Of a stretch of DNA of 31,192 nt, positions 1 to 5,714 are shown in pieces (the first letter of the stretch is position 1; each line of letters begins with the position of its first letter). Location of the stretch: the NCBI GenBank assembly GCA_003219675.1, contig QHPW01000050.1:5854-37045 (forward strand), written 5' to 3'. This stretch comes from Verrucomicrobiota bacterium. GTDB taxonomy: Bacteria > Verrucomicrobiota > Verrucomicrobiia > Limisphaerales > AV2. The notes beneath the pieces are model-generated. The model saw only the letters and a list, made by a program, of their open reading frames with translations. It ran no database searches and was not told where the DNA came from. The position numbers and the translations under genes are program-made.

Positions 1-616
1 GAATCGCTTCAGGCCGACAACCGAGATCGCGCAGCCGCACGGAGTCCGCTTCATTTTGCGCGCCAACGCCGGTGAATGAGGCGAACAGGGGACGAAACAG
101 GAATCCAAACCGCTGGTAGCCGCGCCAGGAACGATCCGACAATCGGGCGTTGACGAGGAACGAGGGGATTTTTTTGTCGCGCAAGCGCCAGAGGAAATTC
201 GGCCAGATTTCCGCCTCGACCAGAACGACGGCTTCGGGACGGACCACGCTCAGCGCGCGATAGACGCATTTCCTGCGGTCGATGGGATAGTAAATTTTCT
301 CGATGTGCGACGGCAGCTTCCGCTGCAGTTCGCCCATGCCGGTCGAAGTGGTGGTGGAAACGATGATCTTGAGGTTGGGCACGCGGGGTTCCAGGGCGCG
401 GATGAGCTGCGTGCATACGTTGACCTCGCCCACGCTCACGGCGTGAATCCAGAGCACGTGGCGGTTGGTGAGCGTCTGCTTGAACTTCGCGTCGTAGCGG
501 CCGAAGCGCTGGCGGAAGCCGCGCCGCCAGTTGCCGCGTCGCCACATTTTCAAGAAGTAATAAGGCGCGGAGAGACAGAAGAAAATCGCGAACAAAATGT
601 TATAAAGGGGACGCAT
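1..616 (-). CDS. waaA: 3-deoxy-D-manno-octulosonic acid (Kdo) transferase, N-terminal part (partial)
   Basis: This enzyme transfers Kdo from CMP-Kdo to lipid A at the inner face of the inner membrane, which builds the LPS inner core. Only the first 205 codons are in the window and the rest lies beyond base 1. The start MRPLYNILF is followed by a hydrophobic N-terminal anchor. Family hallmarks follow in order: GFRQRFGRY, WIHAVSVGEV (the conserved catalytic Glu region), VSTTTSTG, EAEIWPNFLW, NARLSDRSW and QNEADSVRLRDLG. Together these make the GT-B N-terminal domain unmistakable. The start at 616 lies four bases after the stop of the upstream transporter gene, so the two are probably cotranscribed. 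Presence of the gene implies an outer membrane with LPS. The symbol kdtA is a synonym. The reading frame is intact as far as visible. Confidence 0.96.
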   Translation of the reverse strand, partial: MRPLYNILFAIFFCLSAPYYFLKMWRRGNWRRGFRQRFGRYDAKFKQTLTNRHVLWIHAVSVGEVNVCTQLIRALEPRVPNLKIIVSTTTSTGMGELQRKLPSHIEKIYYPIDRRKCVYRALSVVRPEAVVLVEAEIWPNFLWRLRDKKIPSFLVNARLSDRSWRGYQRFGFLFRPLFASFTGVGAQNEADSVRLRDLGCRPEAI

Positions 617-620
617 CGCC

Positions 621-2054
621 TCATCGCAAATCACGGAAGAAAATCCACCATACCGCCAGCAGCATCGGCAACATGCAGAACAGCGTGTATTTGAAAACGA
701 AACCCAGGAAGGTCGGCGTGCGGATTTTCTGTTGGTCGGCGATGGCTTTGACCATGAAGTTCGGGCCGTTGCCGATGTAAGTGTTCGCGCCAAAGAAGAC
801 CGCGCCGATGCTGACGGCCAGGATGTATTTGTTGTAGGCCAGGTTGCCGATGAGGAAGCAGATTCCAATTTCATTCTCACTCACCGCTTTATTGAGCAAA
901 TCCGCAGCGTGGTATTTCTGCAGGGCGGCAAGCGTGTGGCTAATCTGTTCCGCGTGGGGTCCGGTAATATCGGCCAGGTTGGCGCCACCGGTTTGCACCA
1001 GATGCTGGACCTGGCTGACGACTTCGGGGTTGATGAACGCGCCAAAGATCGCATTCAGAAAACTGAGGTAGGTCGGAGCGTTGTCCAGCACGCTGGAAAG
1101 CGCGCCGCTGCCCCAATAAAAGAAAGCCGGCGTCGGGCTGCCCAGGCTGTCCGCGTTGATCTTCAACCAGTCCAGCGCGGGCATCATGGTGGCAAAAATC
1201 CCCAGGAACAAAATGGCCACCTCCCGGATCGGATGAAAATTGAAATGGTTCGCTTCGTGGATGGATTTTCGAGTCGTGAACCAGGAGGCGCCCGCCGCCG
1301 CGACCATCAACGTTTCCCGCAGGAATGGCGGATCGTGAATGAACACCGCTCCCAGAATCGCCCCCAGGAAGAACAGGTTCGCCAGGCCTTCAAAACGCCA
1401 GACATCGCGCGGTTCGGCGAGCCTCTCCCGGACCCGCTTCGGCGCGCGCAGGTAGTTTCCGTAATCAACGGCGTAGAACATCCCCAGCAAAACGAACAGC
1501 CCAAGGGCCCATATCGGCCAGCAATGTTCGGCGACCCACCAGAATGGGATTCCTTGCAGGTAACCGAGAAACAACGGCGGGTCGCCAATCGGCGTGAGGC
1601 ACCCGCCGACGTTCGAGACGATGAAAATAAAAAAAACAACGTGATGCGCGGTGATGCGATATTTGTTCATGCGCAGCCAGGGACGAATCAACAGCATGGA
1701 AGCGCCGGTGGTCCCGAAAAGATTCGCCAGGACCGCGCCGATGAACAGAAAGACCACGTTCGCCATTGGCGTTGCCTCCCCTTTCACGTTGATATGGATG
1801 CCGCCGGAGACAACGAACAGCGAGCCGATCAAAACGATGAAGCTGGCGTATTCGGTCGCGGTGGACCAGACGCGTTCGTGGGCCTTCAGGCCGGCCAGAT
1901 AATAAACCAATGTCACCGCGCCCAACACGAAAGCCACCTTCGCATAGTTTTTGTGCCACCAGCCCGCGAAAAGCAAGGGCGCCAGGGCAATGGTCGCCAG
2001 TAGAACCACAAACGGCAGAACCATCCACGGGTTTGGATGAACGGGAGGTTCCAT
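621..2054 (-). CDS. Sodium:proton antiporter / citrate transporter-like membrane protein (NhaD/CitM type)
   Basis: A 477-residue polytopic inner-membrane protein of the ion transporter superfamily, of the kind annotated as NhaD-like Na+/H+ antiporter or putative citrate transporter (CitMHS_2). About eleven hydrophobic segments are visible. Conserved signatures include GTTGASMLLIRP (about residues 114-125), GGCLTPIGDPPLFLGYL (about 150-166) and LDNAPTYLSFLNA, which match the paired re-entrant hairpin motifs of this superfamily. A hydrophilic insert rich in Gln, His and Ala follows the DNAPTYLSF helix and is probably a soluble loop. The start ATG at 2054 gives a short polar N-terminus before the first helix. 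The gene ends four bases before waaA, which suggests an operon. The substrate (Na+ or a carboxylate) cannot be fixed from sequence alone. Confidence 0.88.
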   Translation of the reverse strand: MEPPVHPNPWMVLPFVVLLATIALAPLLFAGWWHKNYAKVAFVLGAVTLVYYLAGLKAHERVWSTATEYASFIVLIGSLFVVSGGIHINVKGEATPMANVVFLFIGAVLANLFGTTGASMLLIRPWLRMNKYRITAHHVVFFIFIVSNVGGCLTPIGDPPLFLGYLQGIPFWWVAEHCWPIWALGLFVLLGMFYAVDYGNYLRAPKRVRERLAEPRDVWRFEGLANLFFLGAILGAVFIHDPPFLRETLMVAAAGASWFTTRKSIHEANHFNFHPIREVAILFLGIFATMMPALDWLKINADSLGSPTPAFFYWGSGALSSVLDNAPTYLSFLNAIFGAFINPEVVSQVQHLVQTGGANLADITGPHAEQISHTLAALQKYHAADLLNKAVSENEIGICFLIGNLAYNKYILAVSIGAVFFGANTYIGNGPNFMVKAIADQQKIRTPTFLGFVFKYTLFCMLPMLLAVWWIFFRDLR

Positions 2055-2146
2055 GTCGCAAGGCTACGAATTCGCGCAAAATGAGGTCAAACAGAAACCG
2101 TGGCTCGCGGGGATTTCCGACCCACTTCCTTCGCTCGAGAATAGAA

Positions 2147-2172
2147 TGAGCCTCCTGACGTCGGCTGCTACG
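2147..2172 (+). repeat. 26-nt repeat, left copy (inverted partner at 3752-3777)
   Basis: The 26 bases here, beginning TGAGCCTCCTGACG, recur as the reverse complement at 3752-3777 with one mismatch. Weaker similarity continues on both sides. The two copies flank the epimerase gene in inverted orientation. Confidence 0.8.
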
Positions 2173-2218
2173 AAGTTTGGGGTTCGCAGCCGCCGCGGAC
2201 GGTGGCCGCGCGCCATCC

Positions 2219-2269
2219 GGTTCATGGAAAGCCTCCACGGTTTTGCCACCGCGCATTTGGACCATGAAC
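2219..2269 (-). repeat. 51-nt element with GGTTCATGG / CCATGAAC ends
   Basis: This is bounded by inverted GGTTCATGG and CCATGAAC. Its reverse complement closely matches 2530-2580, and a diverged copy starts at 30112. In the copies at 2219 and 30112 it directly precedes the GTGGGGCGAGACTCCG palindrome, so the two form a composite unit. Confidence 0.75.
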
Positions 2270-2270
2270 G

Positions 2271-2340
2271 GTGGGGCGAGACTCCGTCGAGCCCTGACCT
2301 CCAATGATAGAAATCAGGGCTCGACGGAGTCTCGCCCCAC
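2271..2340. repeat. Palindromic element family A (perfect 27-bp arms)
   Basis: The left arm at 2271-2297 begins GTGGGGCGAGACTCCGTCGA. It is perfectly complementary to the right arm at 2314-2340, around a 16-nt spacer. Related copies lie at 5364-5426, 9323-9394, 11866-11932 and 30164-30234, always between genes. The arms are nearly invariant while the spacers differ, which is typical of REP/MITE-like non-autonomous elements. Transcripts would form a very stable hairpin. Confidence 0.9.
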
Positions 2341-2452
2341 ACGACGAACTTTTGTCGCATATGCAACAAAAGATTGCACCGGTGCGCGGCCAACTCCCCT
2401 GTTGCTTCCCGCGCCCGTTTGCGATTTCGTTCTTCCCATGAACCGTCTCCTC

Positions 2453-2526
2453 GTGGCGGCGTCTCGGCAGAGCGCCGCCGTCTGGTTGTTGCCACGAACT
2501 GCGGCGCTCTGCCGAGACGCCGCTAC
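2453..2526. repeat. Palindromic element family B (26-bp arms)
   Basis: The arms at 2453-2478 and 2501-2526 (GCGGCGCTCTGCCGAGACGC core, GTAGCGGCGTC end) pair with one mismatch around a 22-nt spacer. A truncated copy in the opposite orientation lies at about 5426-5478. Confidence 0.88.
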
Positions 2527-2529
2527 GCC

Positions 2530-2580
2530 GGTTCATGGCCTCAATGCGCGGTTGCAAAACCGTTGAGCTCTCCATGAACC
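2530..2580 (+). repeat. 51-nt GGTTCATGG element overlapping the epimerase start codon
   Basis: This is the inverted counterpart of 2219-2269. Its terminal TCCATGAACC contains the ATG at 2574 chosen as the start of the epimerase gene. The element therefore supplies the whole leader and the first codons. Confidence 0.78.
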
Positions 2581-3638
2581 TTCGGTTCCGACGCTTTGAT
2601 CTGAAACTGGCGCACCGCTGGGCCATCGCCCGCAGCGTCCAGCCCGGGGGCAGCGGCGGGACGGATATTTACAAAGTGGTGTTCGTGGAACTCACTGACA
2701 CGGACGGCACGATGGGAATGGGCGAGGCCGCGCCCTCGTCGCGTTACGAGGAAACCGCAGATTCCGCGCTCGCTTTTCTGGAACGCCTCGATCCCGCCAG
2801 GCTCTTTTTTGCCGATGTGCCTGGCAGCATGAAATACCTCGATGCGGTGGCCCCAAAAAATTTTGCCGCGAAAGGAGCCGTTAACATTGCGCTGGTCGAC
2901 GGCGCGGCGCGCAAGGCGGGCAAAGCGATCTACGATTACCTCGGATTGGGCTTTACCGAGAGGAAACACGTTACTTCTTTCAGCATCGGCATCGACAAAC
3001 CGGAAGTCATTCGCAGGAAAGTTCTGGAGGCCGCGCAATTCCCGGTGCTCAAACTCAAGGTGGGCGGCCCGAACGACCCGCAAAACCTGAGTGCGCTGCG
3101 CGAAGTTGCGCCCACGAAGCCGGTCCGCGTGGACGCCAATGAAGCCTGGAAAACACGGGAAGAAGCGCTGAAACAGATCGAGTGGCTGGCGGCCGACGGC
3201 CACATTCAGTTCGTGGAGCAGCCGATGCCCGCGACGACCGACCCGAAGGATTTGATCTGGTTGAAGGAAAGATCGCCGCTGCCGATCATGGGCGACGAAT
3301 CCTATCTGTTCGCCGGGGACGTTGATCTCTGCGCCGAGTGCTATCACGCGGTGAACGTGAAACTGGTGAAGGCGGGCGGTATCAGCGGCGCGCAGGAGGC
3401 GTTGGAGGCGGCGCGGAAAGCGGGGTTGAAGACGATGCTCGGTTGCATGATTGAATCGAGCGTGCTGATCACCGCCGCCGCGCATCTGGCGGAACTGACC
3501 GACAACCTGGACCTCGACGGCAATTTGCTCGTCACCAATGACCCCTACGTCGGTGCGACGGCGGAGCGAGGAATCATCTCGTTCGCCCAGGCGCCGGAAA
3601 AGACCGGCCTGGGAGTGAGAGCAGGATCCCGGCGCTGA
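2574..3638 (+). CDS. Dipeptide epimerase-like enzyme of the enolase (muconate-lactonizing) superfamily
   Basis: A 354-residue cytoplasmic enzyme with an N-terminal capping domain and a TIM barrel. Family members abstract an alpha proton from carboxylates. The closest resemblance is to L-Ala-D/L-Glu epimerases, which recycle peptidoglycan dipeptides. Visible catalytic set: the KLK pair at about K160 and K162, metal ligands at about D187 (RVDANEAW), E215 (VEQPMP) and D241 (GDESY), and a second-face Lys at about K263 (VNVKLVKAGG). A late segment with GCMIESS and LDLDG also fits. An upstream in-frame ATG at 2535 would add thirteen residues encoded entirely by a repeat, so ATG 2574 is preferred. 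No strong Shine-Dalgarno sequence is visible. The true substrate could be another dipeptide. The gene is flanked by inverted repeats at 2147 and 3752. Confidence 0.9.
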   Translation: MNLRFRRFDLKLAHRWAIARSVQPGGSGGTDIYKVVFVELTDTDGTMGMGEAAPSSRYEETADSALAFLERLDPARLFFADVPGSMKYLDAVAPKNFAAKGAVNIALVDGAARKAGKAIYDYLGLGFTERKHVTSFSIGIDKPEVIRRKVLEAAQFPVLKLKVGGPNDPQNLSALREVAPTKPVRVDANEAWKTREEALKQIEWLAADGHIQFVEQPMPATTDPKDLIWLKERSPLPIMGDESYLFAGDVDLCAECYHAVNVKLVKAGGISGAQEALEAARKAGLKTMLGCMIESSVLITAAAHLAELTDNLDLDGNLLVTNDPYVGATAERGIISFAQAPEKTGLGVRAGSRR

Positions 3639-3646
3639 ACAGGAGC

Positions 3647-3664
3647 GCGGACAGCCATGTCCGC
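3647..3664. repeat. Short hairpin after the epimerase stop codon
   Basis: GCGGACA and TGTCCGC form a 7-bp stem around a GCCA loop, nine bases after the TGA at 3636-3638. No T-run follows, so an intrinsic terminator is doubtful. It may be a remnant of another palindromic repeat. Confidence 0.45.
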
Positions 3665-3751
3665 AATTTGGCTGGCAAAAATTACGTCGGTCGGGCAAGG
3701 CTGTCGGTGCTCCCGCTTTCCACGAAAGATTTCGGCATTGAACCCCTGAAC

Positions 3752-3777
3752 CGTAGCAGCCGACGTGAGGAGGCTCA
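3752..3777 (-). repeat. 26-nt repeat, right copy (inverted relative to 2147-2172)
   Basis: This is the reverse complement of 2147-2172 with one mismatch. It starts CGTAGCAGCCGACGTG. Together the pair brackets about 1.6 kb that contains the epimerase gene. Confidence 0.8.
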
Positions 3778-3878
3778 CGGGGTGAAGGGTCTTCGGAAAT
3801 CTGCACACCGGACTCGATAGGGTGGTAGTGCCGAGTTGCCGCCGGTGAACCCGGTGAACTGTGCCCTCAAACGCACAG

Positions 3879-3907
3879 TTGACTTGCCAAGGCGCGAAGA
3901 CTAGTTT
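3879..3907 (+). promoter_or_regulatory. Possible sigma-70-like promoter for the prepilin-like gene
   Basis: TTGACT at 3879-3884 is separated by 17 bases from TAGTTT at 3902-3907, about 50 bases before the ATG at 3958. The -35 is good and the -10 matches only three of six consensus positions, so this is tentative. Confidence 0.25.
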
Positions 3908-3957
3908 GGTCGGTAGCCCGACACAACTGCTGATTTTCAGCGCAACCAACAACGTTT

Positions 3958-4887
3958 ATGAGAACTGTGAAACGACGCCGAGGGTTTGCCTGGCTCAAAA
4001 GGAGGATTTTGCGCCGCGCATTCACACTGATCGAACTCCTGGTGGTCATAGCGATCATTGCGATCCTGGCCGGCCTGCTGTTGCCGGCTTTGGCGAAAGC
4101 CAAGGACCAGGCGCAAATGACCGTGGACCGCAACAACGTGAAGCAAATCCTCTTGTCGAGCCAACTGTATTCGTCAGAGGCTAACGATTACGTGGCGCAC
4201 CCGACATGGGGAAGTAATCTGGACCCCTCGACGCCTGACGGTTGGGCCTATGCCACAAGAAATCCCGCAAGAAGCGGCGCTACGTTTCCGGGACCAATGA
4301 ATGCTCCCTCGTGCGCCGGCCAGGATGTCAACTCAGCGGCGTTTTCCAATCAGGTGGGATTCTTCAGAATCGGCCAACTGGCACCGTTTGTAAGCGATTA
4401 CCACGTCATGTGGTGCCCGAAAGACGTCGCGACGCGACATGTGGGCGATCCCAAGAAGCCGGGGACGCTTGCGTGGGGCTGGATCGGGCGGCCGGTAAAA
4501 GTGACCTCCTACTGTTGGAACGGCACGATCGGCGGTTACGTGGGTACTAAGGGAGCTCCGCTCACGCCGGACGGGAAAACCTTCAAGGTAACCTCGTTCC
4601 TTCCCATGGACTGGCAGTTTTGGGAACAGAATGAGAGTGATCCGTTTTACTTCAATGATGCTGGGAACAACCCGGAGTCGATCGGCGAAACGATCTCCTT
4701 GCGTCATGCGGGTATCGCACAGTGGTGGACTCTCCCGGTTAACACCGCCAGGAGTCTGAAAGGCGGCGCCCTTGTCGGCATGTTTGACGGTCACGGTGAA
4801 CTCGTGCCATGGAACAAATGCCATGATCTGGTGACGCGGAAAATACCACCCCCGAACGACATTTTGAACGGACCGCGTTATCGGTAA
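3958..4887 (+). CDS. Prepilin-like protein with N-terminal cleavage/methylation motif
   Basis: A 309-residue protein of the type II secretion/type IV pilin-like class that is greatly expanded in Verrucomicrobiota and Planctomycetota. After a basic leader (MRTVKRRRG...LRR) comes A21 then FTLIELLVVIAIIAILAGLL, with the Glu at mature position 5. Prepilin peptidase should cleave before F22. The -1 residue here is Ala rather than the usual Gly, which is tolerated in many homologues. The hydrophobic helix continues into LPALAKAKDQAQ, the standard alpha-helical spine. The C-terminal head contains several Trp and Cys residues and ends with a GALVGMFDGHGE segment like the H-X9-DG pilin family. The function of these exported pseudopilins is largely unknown. 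A small lipoprotein gene follows after 22 bases. Confidence 0.92.
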   Translation: MRTVKRRRGFAWLKRRILRRAFTLIELLVVIAIIAILAGLLLPALAKAKDQAQMTVDRNNVKQILLSSQLYSSEANDYVAHPTWGSNLDPSTPDGWAYATRNPARSGATFPGPMNAPSCAGQDVNSAAFSNQVGFFRIGQLAPFVSDYHVMWCPKDVATRHVGDPKKPGTLAWGWIGRPVKVTSYCWNGTIGGYVGTKGAPLTPDGKTFKVTSFLPMDWQFWEQNESDPFYFNDAGNNPESIGETISLRHAGIAQWWTLPVNTARSLKGGALVGMFDGHGELVPWNKCHDLVTRKIPPPNDILNGPRYR

Positions 4888-4909
4888 TTATCTTTTCCTC
4901 CTGTCTGCC

Positions 4910-5251
4910 ATGAACAGACTCGGTTGTTGGAAGGTCCTGGTTCTGGTTGGGTTGATGGCGGGTGCTGTTGTCGGTTGCTCTCCTAAGAATCCTCCCGCCA
5001 ATTCGTCCACAATGGACACGGTGAAGCTGCCAGGAGCGGCCGAAGTCAAAGCAGCGCTTGAAAAGAAAGACTACGATGGAGCGGTTGCGGCATTCCTGAA
5101 AACGAGGGAGACGGTTGCCAACGAAGAGCAGCACGTCCAGTTTATGACCCTTTCCCGCGAATTGAGAATCAAGCTGGCCGAAGCCTCCCAGACTGATCCC
5201 AAGGCTGCTGAGGCTCTGAAAACGGTGGGTACCATGATGAGCGGCCGTTAG
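4910..5251 (+). CDS. Small predicted lipoprotein of unknown function
   Basis: A 113-residue protein. The signal peptide has a basic start (MNRLGCWK), a hydrophobic core (VLVLVGLMAGAV) and a lipobox-like GAVVGC, which places the lipidated Cys at residue 23. The mature part is short and mostly helical, with a segment rich in Lys, Glu and Ala (AAEVKAALEKKDYDGAVAAF) that resembles half a TPR-like helical hairpin. It starts 22 bases after the prepilin-like gene and is followed at once by an intrinsic terminator, so the two genes probably share a transcript. A role in envelope assembly beside the pseudopilin is a guess from position only. Confidence 0.8.
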   Translation: MNRLGCWKVLVLVGLMAGAVVGCSPKNPPANSSTMDTVKLPGAAEVKAALEKKDYDGAVAAFLKTRETVANEEQHVQFMTLSRELRIKLAEASQTDPKAAEALKTVGTMMSGR

Positions 5252-5273
5252 TCAGCTCGGAACTTTCCAAAAT

Positions 5274-5304
5274 GCCCGCTCTCAGGAGCGGGCGTTTTTC
5301 TTTT
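5274..5304 (+). terminator. Rho-independent terminator
   Basis: GCCCGCTC (5274-5281) and GAGCGGGC (5286-5293) form a perfect 8-bp stem with a TCAG loop, followed by GTTTTTCTTTT. It lies 22 bases after the small lipoprotein stop and closes the prepilin-lipoprotein unit. Confidence 0.88.
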
Positions 5305-5363
5305 GCGAAGCTCATGGCGAGCCCTCGCGCCCATTTATTGAGCGCGCATTGGTGCCACGCACG

Positions 5364-5426
5364 GTGGGGCGAGGCTCCCGTCGAGCCCTGATCTCCCAAC
5401 GACAGAAATCAATCAGTGCTCGACGG
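5364..5426. repeat. Decayed family A palindrome
   Basis: The left arm begins GTGGGGCGAGGCTCCCGTCG, with an insertion and a substitution relative to the intact copies. The right arm is cut off after about TCAGTGCTCGACGG, where it joins a family B fragment directly. Confidence 0.75.
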
Positions 5427-5478
5427 CCGTAGTTCGTGGCAAAAAACAGCCAGCGGCGCTCTGCCGAGACGCCGCTAC
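5426..5478 (-). repeat. Truncated family B palindrome, reverse orientation
   Basis: The spacer-like GTAGTTCGTGGCAA and the arm at 5453-5478 match the reverse complement of the element at 2453-2526. The outer left arm is missing and is replaced by the family A fragment. Confidence 0.75.
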
Positions 5479-5557
5479 CAGGAGATGGTTCATGGGAAGT
5501 GAACACCTCCAAAATTCGGACGTGAATCGGAGCCATGAACCGGGGCGCCGGCTGCAG

Positions 5558-5611
5558 AGTGGGACAGGCTTCCAGCCTGTCAGCCCGAACAGGCAGGATG
5601 CCTGTGCCACT
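5558..5611. repeat. Palindromic element family C (AGTGGGACAGGC type)
   Basis: The arms at 5558-5580 and 5589-5611 pair imperfectly around an 8-nt loop. The pattern AGTGG-ACxGGCxTCC matches the palindromes at 17751-17805 (inside the metal ATPase gene) and 23456-23527. Confidence 0.82.
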
Positions 5612-5639
5612 TTCTGAGGTTCATGGAAGTGCCAAGCTA

Positions 5640-5693
5640 AGTGGTCTGAGGCATATATACGATGACGTCATTGTATTTATGCCTCAGACCACT
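5640..5693. repeat. 54-bp near-perfect palindrome centred on TGACGTCA
   Basis: The two 27-base halves are complementary with two mismatches, and the centre lies between 5666 and 5667. The outer 16 bp (AGTGGTCTGAGGCATA) are perfect. There is no unpaired loop. It is AT-richer than its surroundings, unlike the other repeats. Confidence 0.85.
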
Positions 5694-5714
5694 AAGGCTA
5701 AGCTTGAATTTCGT

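Larger units (their letters stand above)
2055..2573. other. 519-bp gene-free gap filled with palindromic repeats
   Basis: This gap separates the divergent NhaD-like gene (minus) and the epimerase gene (plus), so both promoters should lie here. No convincing -35/-10 pair was seen. Most of the space is taken by listed repeat elements: a 26-nt repeat at 2147-2172, an element with GGTTCATGG ends at 2219-2269, a 27-bp-arm palindrome at 2271-2340, a 26-bp-arm palindrome at 2453-2526 and a second GGTTCATGG element at 2530-2580. Short open frames across it are readings of the repeats and are not supported as genes. Confidence 0.8.
3639..3957. other. 319-bp gap with hairpin, 26-nt repeat and possible promoter
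   Basis: This lies between the epimerase and the prepilin-like gene. It holds a short hairpin just after the epimerase stop (3647-3664), the inverted 26-nt repeat at 3752-3777, a tandem CCGGTGAAC at 3842-3859 and a weak promoter-like pair at 3879-3907. No gene was recognised. Confidence 0.65.
5305..5714. other. 410-bp gene-free gap made of four repeat elements
   Basis: This lies between the terminator and the 3' end of the multiheme cytochrome gene on the other strand. It contains a decayed family A palindrome (5364-5426), a truncated family B element (5426-5478), a family C palindrome (5558-5611) and a near-perfect 54-bp palindrome (5640-5693). Short frames here are repeat readings. Confidence 0.8.

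Noticed and set aside
51..545. Minus-strand 164-codon frame at the window edge
   Set aside because: It is a shadow of waaA, whose true frame starts at 616 and carries all Kdo transferase motifs.
732..2003. Plus-strand open frame of 423 codons over the NhaD-like gene
   Set aside because: The minus strand encodes a clear polytopic transporter. The plus frame is rich in Arg, Gln and Asp, without family features.
2055..2573. Insertion sequence remnant with small transposase frames
   Set aside because: Short frames in the gap are readings of palindromes. No DDE, HUH or other transposase motif is visible.
2541..3806. Minus-strand open frame of 421 codons over the epimerase gene
   Set aside because: It is antisense to a gene with a complete catalytic set. 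The composition (Arg, His, Gln) is typical of a GC-rich shadow.
3639..3957. Riboswitch or leader peptide before the prepilin-like gene
   Set aside because: Only a short hairpin and repeats are seen, and no known aptamer core motif could be recognised.
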